Positions 1-7,935 of a stretch of 31,153 nt of DNA are shown here, in pieces. Every line of letters begins with the position of its first letter. Position 1 is the stretch's first letter. The translations under genes and the position numbers were made by a program. The DNA comes from Lachnospiraceae bacterium UBA1721 (GTDB lineage Bacteria; Bacillota; Clostridia; Lachnospirales; Lachnospiraceae), in contig DCIR01000064.1 in the NCBI GenBank assembly GCA_002317155.1, positions 1 to 31,153 of the forward strand. The letters are read 5' to 3'. The notes under the pieces are model-generated. The model worked only from the letters and a program-made list of their open reading frames with translations. It had not been told where the DNA came from and ran no database searches.

Positions 1-428
1 CCGAGCCTACCCCTACCTTCTCAGCATGCTTCGGACAGGCATTCCTTGAGCTTCATCCTACAAAGTACGGTGAGGAGCTCGTTAAGAAGATGGAGAAGAG
101 CGGAGCTAAGGCTTACCTTGTAAACACCGGATGGAACGGAACCGGCAAGCGTATCACCATCAAGGATACCAGAGGAATCATCGATGCTATCCTTAACGGC
201 GATATCAAGAATGCTCCTACAAAGCAGATTCCTATCTTCGATTTCTGTGTACCTACCGAGCTTCCCGGAGTAGATACCAAGATTCTCGATCCTCGTGACA
301 CCTATGCAGATGCTTCTGAGTGGGAGACCAAGGCTAAGGATCTTGCTTCAAGATTCCAGAAGAACTTCGTTAAGTATGAGACCAATGAGGCTGGAAAGGC
401 TCTTGTAGCTGCAGGTCCTCAGCTTTAA
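1..428 (+). CDS. pckA: Phosphoenolpyruvate carboxykinase (ATP), C-terminal part
   Basis: The reading frame is open from base 3 to the TAA at 426-428 and encodes about the last 141 residues; the gene starts upstream of the window. The sequence includes SACFGQAFLELHPTKYGEEL, then YLVNTGWNGTGKR and IKDTRGIIDAIL, which are typical of the C-terminal lobe of the ATP-dependent enzyme that interconverts oxaloacetate + ATP with PEP + CO2 + ADP. In anaerobic Lachnospiraceae this enzyme often runs in the carboxylating direction to feed the reductive branch of central metabolism; that is family knowledge, not visible here. The catalytic P-loop lies upstream of the window and was not seen. A strong hairpin terminator follows within 50 bp, so pckA ends its transcript. 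Confidence 0.93.
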   Translation, partial: EPTPTFSACFGQAFLELHPTKYGEELVKKMEKSGAKAYLVNTGWNGTGKRITIKDTRGIIDAILNGDIKNAPTKQIPIFDFCVPTELPGVDTKILDPRDTYADASEWETKAKDLASRFQKNFVKYETNEAGKALVAAGPQL

Positions 429-476
429 TTGATTGCCAATACGGCTTTTGATTATAAATACTGAATGAATTAATGA

Positions 477-512
477 GAGTGGATGAATCTTTTACGGTTC
501 ATCCACTCTTTT
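477..512 (+). terminator. Rho-independent terminator after pckA
   Basis: A perfect 11-bp stem (gagtggatgaa at 477-487 with ttcatccactc at 498-508) encloses a 10-nt loop and is followed by TTTT at 509-512. It sits 48 bp after the pckA stop codon and insulates the 6S RNA region downstream. Confidence 0.9.
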
Positions 513-662
513 AGTTTGATATTATTGACCGAAATCAGTAATAGTTGTAAGATAGATTAGTGTGTCCTTATTATGCACTTATAGTAAATTGCTGGAATTT
601 TTAAGCTACATAATAACTGGCGGTTTGAATGTACGGAGACGGTTGGCATACGTGTAAAACGG
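513..662. other. Intergenic spacer without recognisable genes
   Basis: AT-rich stretch between the pckA terminator and the promoter of the putative 6S RNA. No reading frame with a ribosome binding site, no strong hairpin and no clear promoter was seen on either strand. Confidence 0.6.
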
Positions 663-691
663 TTGTATTTTGCCTTGATTCTTTGTATAAT
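663..691 (+). promoter_or_regulatory. Promoter of the putative 6S RNA (TTGTAT-N17-TATAAT)
   Basis: A -35 box TTGTAT at 663-668 and a perfect -10 box TATAAT at 686-691 are separated by 17 bp. The predicted start near 698 is exactly where the closing stem of the RNA begins. It may also drive read-through into the YihY-family gene and pheST, because no other clear promoter was seen before them. Confidence 0.75.
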
Positions 692-697
692 AAAAGT

Positions 698-872
698 GGC
701 CCAAGGGTCTGTTCTCTGTATTTTTGAACCTACATTTACCTTTAACGGGAGACCTATATCGCCGGTCGGCTGTCATGCCCCCTCTTCGGAGCCAGGGGAA
801 GGCAAATGTCATGGTTGCGGTTACCCACCTAGCTCAGCTAGGCGTCAAAAGGCGGAGACAGCTTGAGGGCTT
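698..872 (+). ncRNA. ssrS: Putative 6S RNA (RNA polymerase-binding regulator)
   Basis: 6S RNA binds the housekeeping RNA polymerase holoenzyme by mimicking an open promoter. Seen here: its own sigma-70-type promoter; a closing stem in which gccc, aag, ctgt and tctc (699-716) pair with gag, acag, ctt and gggc (855-870); a long unpaired left flank; a terminal hairpin with tgccccct (776-783) pairing with aggg and ggca across a bulge; and on the 3' side of the central bubble a small hairpin cctagc-tca-gctagg near 829-843. Length of about 175 nt suits the family (about 180-200 nt), and the GC content is higher than its surroundings. No convincing protein frame covers it. Identification is by architecture and recall of clostridial 6S-like 3' segments; a covariance-model search was not run. 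An unrelated structured RNA remains possible. Confidence 0.7.
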
Positions 873-877
873 TTGCT

Positions 878-1774
878 ATGCCTAAAATTATTAAAAGAGT
901 ATACAGATCGTTTACTGTTTTCTCGAGAAATGTCGGAAGGCTTAACATAACTGCATATGCGGCGTGCATTACCTATTTTTTGATATTGTCACTGGTTCCA
1001 ATGATGATTCTGCTGTGTTCGATTATTCCGTTTACGGGAATCACTGAGAACGATTTGGTAATGTATTTTCAGGAGATACTACCTGACTTTTTCGACAATC
1101 TGATAGCAAGACTGGTATCCAGTGTGTATGAAGGCGGATATGCAGCATTGACGATATCGATTGTTGCGACATTATGGTCTGCGGGAAAAGGAATATCGGC
1201 ATTGATACAGGGATTGAATGTTGTCAATGCGATGGAAGAAAAGCGTAATTTCATACACAAGAGAGTAGTGTGCTGTGTATATACGGTATTCATGCTTGCA
1301 GCAATACTTGTAAGCCTTATTTTGATGGTATTTGGTAAAAATATATCCAATTATCTTGCGGGAGTATGGGATGGTTTTTCACAGATACAGGGAGTACTTG
1401 TCAGGCCCAGATACTTGTACATGTTCCTGATGTTGACATTTGTGTTTACCTTGTTTTATGCCTATCTTCCCAATAAGAGGCTTAAGTTTAGAGAGCAGGT
1501 CCCCGGAGCGATGTTTGCAGCACTGTGCTGGATTTTGTTTTCGTTTATCTTCTCGATATATGTGGGAAGATTTAATCCGTACAATATGTACGGTAGCCTG
1601 TCAATGTTTATAGTGGCAATGATATGGTTTTACTTTTGCATGTTCTTTGTGCTCTACGGAGCATGTATTAATAGATATTTTAGACCGTTGACCTTGAAGC
1701 TGGTCTATCCCATAAGAACGTACAGGGAGATGATGGCGAAGGAAAAGGAACAGGAACGGGATGAAAATAAATGA
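878..1774 (+). CDS. YihY/BrkB-family inner membrane protein
   Basis: A 298-residue protein with about six hydrophobic helices and the family motifs NITAYAACITYFLILSLVP near the N-terminus and TLWSAGKGISALIQGLN in the second loop. YihY/BrkB (UPF0761) proteins are integral membrane proteins of unsettled function; the old RNase BN label for this family is now considered wrong. The C-terminus is short and highly charged. ATG 878 is preferred over the in-frame TTG at 863: it has GAGGG (865-869) 8 nt upstream and gives a normal N-terminus. That ribosome binding site lies in the 3' closing strand of the putative 6S RNA, an unusual overlap. The stop is 29 bp before pheS, so co-transcription with pheST is likely. 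Confidence 0.85.
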   Translation: MPKIIKRVYRSFTVFSRNVGRLNITAYAACITYFLILSLVPMMILLCSIIPFTGITENDLVMYFQEILPDFFDNLIARLVSSVYEGGYAALTISIVATLWSAGKGISALIQGLNVVNAMEEKRNFIHKRVVCCVYTVFMLAAILVSLILMVFGKNISNYLAGVWDGFSQIQGVLVRPRYLYMFLMLTFVFTLFYAYLPNKRLKFREQVPGAMFAALCWILFSFIFSIYVGRFNPYNMYGSLSMFIVAMIWFYFCMFFVLYGACINRYFRPLTLKLVYPIRTYREMMAKEKEQERDENK

Positions 1775-1803
1775 TTTCGTAAGGACGAAAAGGAGATATA
1801 AAA

Positions 1804-2847
1804 ATGCAGGATTTATCAGAACTTCAAAGACAGATTGAAAGCATTAAAGCTGAAATTCGTCAGAATGCCGGCGAATTGAAGAATTCCAAGGAATTATATG
1901 AGCTTAAGAAGAATTTCCTTGATTCAAAGCAGGGTAAGCTTTCACAACTTATGAAAGGAATGGCACAGGTTCCCAACGAACTTAAATCACAGTTCGGTAA
2001 GGCTGTAAATGAGGCAAAGCAGTGGTCATTGACTTTCTTTGATGAGTTTGATACCAAGCTTAAAGAGCAGGAGCTTAAGCTTCGCTATGAGAGCGAGAAG
2101 ATTGATATCACAATGCCTGCTGAGAAAATTAAGCCCGGCAAGCTTCATCCTATAACAACTGTAAGAAATCAGCTTGTTGATATCTTCGCAGGAATGGGAT
2201 TTTCTGTATTTGAAGGTGCAGAAATTGAAACTGATTTTTACAATTTCACAGCACTTAATACTCCGCAGGATCATCCCGCAAGAGATATGCAGGATACATT
2301 TTATCTGTCACCTGAATTCCTTCTCAGAACTCAGACTTCAGCAGGACAGATTCATGTAATGGAGAGCAACAAGCCTCCGATTAAGATTATCAGCCCCGGT
2401 AAGGTATTCCGTTCAGATGATGACGCTACACACTCACCTATGTTCTCTCAGATGGAAGGTCTTGTAGTAGATGAAGGAATTACTCTTTGTGACCTTCAGG
2501 GAAGCCTTAACATGTTCGTTAAGCAGATTTTCGGTGAGGAGACAACAACCAGACTTCGTCCTTCATATTTCCCTTTCACTGAGCCTTCTGTAGAAGTAGA
2601 TGTAAGCTGCTTCCAGTGCGGCGGTAAGGGCTGTAAGCTTTGCAAGGGTACCGGTTGGATAGAGGTACTCGGAGCTGGCATTGTTAACAAAAAGGTTCTT
2701 GAAAACTGTGGAATCGACTCAGACAAGTATTCAGGTTTCGCCTTTGGACTCGGACTTGAGCGTATAGCTATGCTTAAGTATGGTATCAACAATATTAAGA
2801 TGCTTTTTGAATCTGATCTTCGTGTACTTGATCAGATTGATGAATAA
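1804..2847 (+). CDS. pheS: Phenylalanine-tRNA ligase, alpha subunit
   Basis: The 347-residue catalytic subunit of the alpha2-beta2 PheRS, which charges tRNA-Phe in the cytoplasm. Residues 1-90 form the tRNA-binding coiled coil. Class II motif 2 is visible as KVFRSDDDATHSPMFSQMEG and motif 3 as GFAFGLGLERIAMLKYGI near the C-terminus. Between them lies a cluster of five cysteines, CFQCGGKGCKLCKGTGWIEV, of the type seen in many Firmicutes PheS proteins and suggestive of a bound metal. Length is typical. AAGGAG lies 8 nt upstream of the ATG. pheT follows after 21 bp. The 29-bp gap upstream leaves no room for a T-box leader, which commonly controls pheS in Firmicutes. Confidence 0.98.
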   Translation: MQDLSELQRQIESIKAEIRQNAGELKNSKELYELKKNFLDSKQGKLSQLMKGMAQVPNELKSQFGKAVNEAKQWSLTFFDEFDTKLKEQELKLRYESEKIDITMPAEKIKPGKLHPITTVRNQLVDIFAGMGFSVFEGAEIETDFYNFTALNTPQDHPARDMQDTFYLSPEFLLRTQTSAGQIHVMESNKPPIKIISPGKVFRSDDDATHSPMFSQMEGLVVDEGITLCDLQGSLNMFVKQIFGEETTTRLRPSYFPFTEPSVEVDVSCFQCGGKGCKLCKGTGWIEVLGAGIVNKKVLENCGIDSDKYSGFAFGLGLERIAMLKYGINNIKMLFESDLRVLDQIDE

Positions 2848-2868
2848 TTTGTAAGGAGGAAACCTAAG

Positions 2869-5289
2869 ATGTTAGTTCCACTTAGTTGGTTAAAAGATTA
2901 TGTTGAAATAAATGTTACACCTGATGAACTCGAGGAGAAGCTTTTCTCATGTGGTTTTGAGGTTGAAGAGAAATATCAGATCGGAAGAGATATCAGTGGC
3001 GTAGTGGCAGGACAGGTTGTTACCTGTGAGGCTATTCCCGAGACTCATCTTCACGTATGTACCGTTAATGTAGGCGGACCTGAGCTCCTTCAGATCTGCT
3101 GTGGTGCAGATAATGTATGTGCCGGTGGTACATTCCCCGTTGCTCTTCCCGGAGCACAGGTTTATGCAACCGCTAAGGATCATGTCACCATTGAGGGTGT
3201 AATGACCATCAAGAAGGGTAAGCTCAGAGGATATGAGTCAAACGGTATGCTTTGCTCAGGTACAGAGCTTGGTCTTAATGAGAACCTTTATCCCGGAGCT
3301 GGATACAACGGACTACTTGTACTTCCTGCAGATACAGAGCCCGGAACAGATATTAAGGAACTCACAGGTCTTAATGATTGGATTTTTGATGTTTCAATCA
3401 CTGCTAACAGACCTGACTGTCAGAGTATTTTCGGTATTGCAAGAGAGGTTGCTGCAGTTCTTGGAACAAAGCTTATGCCTCCTGCAACTGATTTCCATCC
3501 TACAGACGTTGTTAAGGAAGGATTTAAGGTTACTGTAGAAGCACAGGATCTGTGCCCTCGTTACAGTGCACATTATGTATATGATGTTAAGCTTGGCGAG
3601 TCACCTGCATGGATGAGAAGAAGACTTGCTCTTGTAGGCAACAATTCTATCTCAAATATTGTAGATATTACTAACTACATCATGAGAGAGCTTGGTCAGC
3701 CTATGCATGCATTTGACTGCGATTTCCTTAAAGGAAATGCAATCAACGTAAGAAGAGCAGCTGAAGGCGAGAAGATTGTTACTCTTGATGAGAAGGAATT
3801 TACCTTAAACAATAATAATCTTGTTATTTGTGACGGTGTTAAGCCTGTAGCACTTGCAGGTATTATGGGTGGTCTTAACTCTGAAATCAGAGATACTACC
3901 ACAGAGGTAATGTTCGAGTCAGCTAAATTTGCCCGCGATAACATTCGTAAGAGCTCACGTGCGCTCGGACAGTCATCTGATGCCAGCCAGAGATATTCTA
4001 AGGGTGTAGATGAGTATTCAACCGTTATGGCACTTAACAGAGCACTTCATCTTATTGAGGAGCTTGGATGTGGTAAGGTTTCTTCTACTCATGAAGATAT
4101 CAATACCGGAAAATCTCTCGAGCCCAGAGTAATGAAGGCAAGCATCAAAAAAGTTAACGGTGTACTTGGAATCACAATTCCCGATGAGGACATCAAGAAT
4201 ATTCTCACAAGACTTGATTTTGCTCCCGAAATTAACGGGGATGAGCTTACTATCCACATCCCTGCATACAGAGATGATATGGAAGATTATCCCGACATTG
4301 CAGAGGAACTTATCCGTATGTACGGATACGATCATATCGTTCCTACATTTATGCCTACCGCAAAGGTTACAATCGGTGGACTTAACCTTCATCAGAAGAC
4401 TTCTCTTAGAATTAAGAGAGCTCTTTGCAAGGCCGGAGCATATGAGGGAATGCATTATTCATTCTTCTCACCCGCTGATCTTGATTTCTTAAGACTCGAG
4501 GTTGGTGCACCTGAGAGACATGCAATCTCAATTCTCAATCCTATAAATGAAGAGCTTTCTCTTATGAGAACAACTCTTGCTCCTCAGATGATTCATGCAA
4601 TGGGAAGAAACCAGAAGCGTGGTACTCTTGAGGGAAGAATTTATGAGATTGGTAATAAGTTTATTGCCAAGGAACTTCCTCTTACCGAGTATCCTGATGA
4701 GAGAGAGACTCTCTGCATCGGTGTGTTCGGAAAGAACGAGAACTTCTTTACACTTAAGGGACTTTGTGAGACTGTAGCTGATTGCCTTAACATTTCATTC
4801 ACCTATGACAAGACCAGCAAGTCATTCCTTCATCCTTACCAGGCAGCAGCTATTTACTGCGAAGGTATCGAGGTGGGATATCTCGGAAGAGTAACTTATG
4901 AGATTATGAATGATGAGGCAATGAGATATCCTGCATATGTATGTGAGATTGATCTTGCTACTCTGTCTCAGTTCTATGGCAAAGAGTACACATTCAAGCC
5001 TCTTCCCAAGTTCGCTATTGAGACTCGTGACCTTGCACTTATTATGAGCAAGGAATATACCTGCGGACAGGTTGAGGATGTTATGTCTAAGTCTTGCGCA
5101 TATATTACCGACATTAAGCTCTTCGATGTATACGAGGGCGAGCAGATTGGTGCTGATAAGAAGAGCATGGCATTCACAATCACCTTTACTCCCGGAGATG
5201 AGGAATTCACTTCAGAGGCAGTTGACGGTTATGTGAAGAAGATCCTCAAGAATCTTAAGAAAGAGCTTGATATCGATATCCGTTCATAA
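2869..5289 (+). CDS. pheT: Phenylalanine-tRNA ligase, beta subunit
   Basis: The 806-residue beta subunit, partner of PheS. In order: N-terminal MLVPLSWLKDYVEI start typical of the family, an OB-fold tRNA-binding domain (about 40-155), the B3/B4 editing region that hydrolyses mischarged Tyr-tRNA-Phe (about 210-380, with RNSISNIVDITNY-like sequence), B5 DNA-binding-like domain (about 405-480, ending in EELIRMYGYDHI), the catalytic-like core, and the C-terminal FDX-ACB anticodon-binding domain (about 710-806, beginning KPLPKFAIETRDLALIM). Length matches the full bacterial subunit with no gap. A strong AAGGAGG sits 9 nt before the start. Codon use is strongly biased (CTT, GCT, AAG), as in highly expressed genes. 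Confidence 0.98.
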   Translation: MLVPLSWLKDYVEINVTPDELEEKLFSCGFEVEEKYQIGRDISGVVAGQVVTCEAIPETHLHVCTVNVGGPELLQICCGADNVCAGGTFPVALPGAQVYATAKDHVTIEGVMTIKKGKLRGYESNGMLCSGTELGLNENLYPGAGYNGLLVLPADTEPGTDIKELTGLNDWIFDVSITANRPDCQSIFGIAREVAAVLGTKLMPPATDFHPTDVVKEGFKVTVEAQDLCPRYSAHYVYDVKLGESPAWMRRRLALVGNNSISNIVDITNYIMRELGQPMHAFDCDFLKGNAINVRRAAEGEKIVTLDEKEFTLNNNNLVICDGVKPVALAGIMGGLNSEIRDTTTEVMFESAKFARDNIRKSSRALGQSSDASQRYSKGVDEYSTVMALNRALHLIEELGCGKVSSTHEDINTGKSLEPRVMKASIKKVNGVLGITIPDEDIKNILTRLDFAPEINGDELTIHIPAYRDDMEDYPDIAEELIRMYGYDHIVPTFMPTAKVTIGGLNLHQKTSLRIKRALCKAGAYEGMHYSFFSPADLDFLRLEVGAPERHAISILNPINEELSLMRTTLAPQMIHAMGRNQKRGTLEGRIYEIGNKFIAKELPLTEYPDERETLCIGVFGKNENFFTLKGLCETVADCLNISFTYDKTSKSFLHPYQAAAIYCEGIEVGYLGRVTYEIMNDEAMRYPAYVCEIDLATLSQFYGKEYTFKPLPKFAIETRDLALIMSKEYTCGQVEDVMSKSCAYITDIKLFDVYEGEQIGADKKSMAFTITFTPGDEEFTSEAVDGYVKKILKNLKKELDIDIRS

Positions 5290-5310
5290 ATTGATTAGGA
5301 GATTACCAAG

Positions 5311-6759
5311 ATGGATAGAAAGAATACCTGGAAGGATATGAGTTCTAAGGAACTCAAGAATTTGGAAAAGGTGTGTGCTGATTACAGAACATTTATCAGT
5401 GAAGCCAAGACCGAAAGAGAGTGCGTTGACAGAATTGTTAATACAATCGAGGCAGCCGGATATAAGGAGCTTGTTAAGGTCGTAGAGAGCGGCGAAAAGC
5501 TTAAGACAGGCGACAAGGTATATTCAGTATGGATGAATAAGTCTGTATGCATGTTCCAAATTGGTAAGAATCCTATGAACACCGGAATGAATATTCTCGG
5601 TGCACATATTGACAGCCCCAGAATGGATGTTAAGCAGAATCCTCTTTATGAAAGAGACGGAATCGCTTATCTTGACACTCATTATTACGGCGGAATTAAA
5701 AAGTATCAGTGGGCTACCATCCCTCTTGCATTACATGGTGTGATTGTTAAGAAGGATGGAACCACTGTAGAAATTAATATCGGTGAAAATGAAGATGATC
5801 CGGTATTCTTTGTATCAGATCTGCTTATTCATCTTGCGGCTGACCAGCTAGAGAAAAAGGGAGCTAAGGTTATCGAGGGTGAAGCTCTTGATATTATCGT
5901 TGGAAACAGACCTATTACCATCGACAGCAAGGCTGCTAAGGAAGATAAGAAGAAAGATAGTAAGAAGGATGCGAAGTCTTCTAGTGATGTTAAGGATGCT
6001 GTTAAGGCAGGAGTCCTTGATATTCTCAAGTCGATGTATGATGTTGAGGAAGAAGATTTCCTTTCTGCTGAGCTAGAAGTAGTACCGGCGGGAAAAGCTC
6101 GAGAGGCCGGATTTGACAGAAGTATGATACTCGGTTACGGACAGGATGACAGAGTGTGTGCGTTTACCTCAATGCAGGCTATGCTTGACCTTCCTGTTAC
6201 TGACAGAACTGTATGCTGTATTCTTGTTGATAAAGAGGAGATAGGTTCTGTAGGAGCTACAGGTATGCAGTCTCATTTCTTTGAGAATGCGGTAGCTGAG
6301 CTTATGGATGTCCTTGGTGAATACAGTGAGCTTAATCTTCGCAGATGTATGTCGAGAAGCTGTATGCTGTCATCTGATGTGTCAGCCGGTTTCGATCCTT
6401 CGTATGAAGGAAGCTTTGACAGAAAAAATTCTGCATTCCTTGGAAACGGTATTGTATTTAACAAATATACCGGTGCAAGAGGAAAGAGCGGTTCGAATGA
6501 CGCGAATGCAGAATATATTGCACATATTCGCGGAATATTTGAAAAAGAAAAGGTTAATTTCCAGACCGCTGAACTTGGAAAGGTTGATGCGGGTGGTGGC
6601 GGAACAATTGCGTATATTCTTGCATTGTTCGGTATGAATGTCATTGACAGCGGTGTAGCTGTTCTTAATATGCATGCACCTTGGGAAGCAACCAGTAAAG
6701 CAGATATCTATGAAGCATATCGTGGATATGTTGCTTTTTGCAAAAATGCAAATATGTAA
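5311..6759 (+). CDS. M18-family zinc aminopeptidase
   Basis: A 482-residue cytosolic metallo-aminopeptidase of family M18 (aspartyl aminopeptidase/ApeB-like), expected to release N-terminal residues, often acidic ones, from peptides. Metal-binding motifs are readable: LGAHIDSPRMD (His-99, Asp-101), VDKEEIGSVGATG with the paired Glu at 309-310, SSDVSAGFDPSYEG, and the C-terminal NMHAPWEATSKAD bearing the last His. The family's GYGQDDRVCAF motif is at 275-285. An insertion at about residues 208-228 is very rich in Lys and Ser and is probably a disordered surface loop. The gene starts 21 bp after pheT behind TTAGGAGA, so it is likely in the same transcript. Substrate preference cannot be read from sequence, so no gene symbol is given. 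Confidence 0.92.
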   Translation: MDRKNTWKDMSSKELKNLEKVCADYRTFISEAKTERECVDRIVNTIEAAGYKELVKVVESGEKLKTGDKVYSVWMNKSVCMFQIGKNPMNTGMNILGAHIDSPRMDVKQNPLYERDGIAYLDTHYYGGIKKYQWATIPLALHGVIVKKDGTTVEINIGENEDDPVFFVSDLLIHLAADQLEKKGAKVIEGEALDIIVGNRPITIDSKAAKEDKKKDSKKDAKSSSDVKDAVKAGVLDILKSMYDVEEEDFLSAELEVVPAGKAREAGFDRSMILGYGQDDRVCAFTSMQAMLDLPVTDRTVCCILVDKEEIGSVGATGMQSHFFENAVAELMDVLGEYSELNLRRCMSRSCMLSSDVSAGFDPSYEGSFDRKNSAFLGNGIVFNKYTGARGKSGSNDANAEYIAHIRGIFEKEKVNFQTAELGKVDAGGGGTIAYILALFGMNVIDSGVAVLNMHAPWEATSKADIYEAYRGYVAFCKNANM

Positions 6760-6763
6760 ACTT

Positions 6764-6814
6764 AGGAGTTTTTGCAGGCTGATGTATTAAATGATTGCAA
6801 TCTGCAGAAATCCT
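6764..6814 (+). promoter_or_regulatory. Imperfect stem-loop between the M18 peptidase gene and queA
   Basis: The segment 6764-6777 (aggag...tgcag) can pair with 6802-6814 (ctgcagaaatcct) to form a stem of about 12 bp with one mismatch or bulge. The large loop carries the 10-nt palindrome gattgcaatc. There is no U tract, so it is not a classical terminator; it could be a processing or attenuation hairpin. It lies directly upstream of queA. Confidence 0.4.
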
Positions 6815-6828
6815 AACGGTGATTATTG

Positions 6829-7869
6829 ATGGAAATGAAAAAATCAGATTTCTATTTTGACCTTCCGGAAGAACTTATTGCGCAGGATCCGCTTGAGGAC
6901 AGATCGTCAAGTCGTCTGCTTGTTGTGGATAAGAAGACCGGAAAGACTCAGCATAGAATTTTTAAGGATATAGTAGAATATTTGAGACCCGGCGACTGCC
7001 TTGTACTTAATAATACGAAGGTTATTCCTGCCAGATTGTATGGTGAAAGAGAAGGTACGGGCGGACAGGTCGAAGTACTGTTACTCAAGCGCAAAGAAGC
7101 CGATGTATGGGAGACTCTTGTACGTCCGGGTAAGAAATGTAAGCCCGGTCAGAAGCTTGTGTTTGGCGGCGGTAAGCTTAAGGCTGAGGTACTTGAGACT
7201 GTAGAGGACGGCAATCGAATTGTTAAGTTTTTCTATGATGGTATATGGGAAGAAGTATTGGACAGTCTCGGAGAGATGCCACTTCCCCCGTATATTACTC
7301 ATAAGCTTCAGGATAAGAATCGTTATCAGACAGTTTATGCCAAGTATGATGGTTCTGCAGCAGCTCCTACGGCAGGTCTGCATTTTACACCGGAATTGCT
7401 TGCGGATATAGAAAAAAGAGGCATAAAGCTTGCCTATGTTACTCTTCATGTTGGACTTGGTACATTTAGACCGGTTAAAGAAGAGAATATTTTAGACCAT
7501 CATATGCATACCGAGTTTTATCAGGTATCGCAGGAAGCTGCTGATATTATTAATTCTACCAAGGAAGCAGGCGGAAGAGTTATTTGTGTAGGTACTACAA
7601 GCTGCAGAACGGTTGAAAGTGCGGCTGATTCGAACGGACACATCGAGGCAGGCTGTGGTGATACGAGTATATTTATTTATCCCGGATACAGTTTTAAGAT
7701 ACTTGATTGTCTTATTACCAACTTCCATCTTCCGGAGTCTACACTGGTAATGCTAGTTTCCGCTTTAGCGGGAAGAGAGCATACTCTTGCAGCATATGAG
7801 GAAGCGGTAAAAGAAAGATACAGATTTTTCTCCTTCGGTGATGCATGTTTTTTCACTGATACGGAATAA
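6829..7869 (+). CDS. queA: S-adenosylmethionine:tRNA ribosyltransferase-isomerase
   Basis: QueA transfers and isomerises the ribosyl moiety of SAM onto 7-aminomethyl-7-deazaguanine in tRNA, forming epoxyqueuosine at wobble position 34. The 346-residue protein shows the family N-terminus KKSDFYFDLPEELIAQDPL, then NNTKVIPARLYG, the hallmark AAPTAGLHFTPELL, THVGLGTF-like LHVGLGTFRPV, and the C-terminal LITNFHLPESTLVMLVSAL. Length is normal. Start choice is uncertain: ATG 6829 has a weak CGGTGA 6 nt upstream, ATG 6835 is the usual family start but lies far from it. No other queuosine gene is in the window. A possible stem-loop precedes the gene. Confidence 0.97.
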   Translation: MEMKKSDFYFDLPEELIAQDPLEDRSSSRLLVVDKKTGKTQHRIFKDIVEYLRPGDCLVLNNTKVIPARLYGEREGTGGQVEVLLLKRKEADVWETLVRPGKKCKPGQKLVFGGGKLKAEVLETVEDGNRIVKFFYDGIWEEVLDSLGEMPLPPYITHKLQDKNRYQTVYAKYDGSAAAPTAGLHFTPELLADIEKRGIKLAYVTLHVGLGTFRPVKEENILDHHMHTEFYQVSQEAADIINSTKEAGGRVICVGTTSCRTVESAADSNGHIEAGCGDTSIFIYPGYSFKILDCLITNFHLPESTLVMLVSALAGREHTLAAYEEAVKERYRFFSFGDACFFTDTE

Positions 7870-7935
7870 ATTGAGATATGGGCATCGCAGAGGTAAGTTT
7901 ATTTGTGATTTTACTTGTGAGAAGCCCAATATGTA

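Noticed and set aside
810..835. T-box-like string (GGTGGGTAACCGC) on the minus strand
   Set aside because: It departs from the AGGGTGGNACCGCG consensus, lies on the strand opposite to pheST, and is explained by the putative 6S RNA structure on the plus strand.
663..866. 67-codon open frame across the putative 6S RNA
   Set aside because: It has no ribosome binding site, an unnatural Cys/Pro/Ser-rich translation, and coincides with a promoter and a structured RNA.
4018..4455. 145-codon frame antisense to pheT
   Set aside because: It lies wholly within an intact, well-conserved pheT and has no supporting signal.
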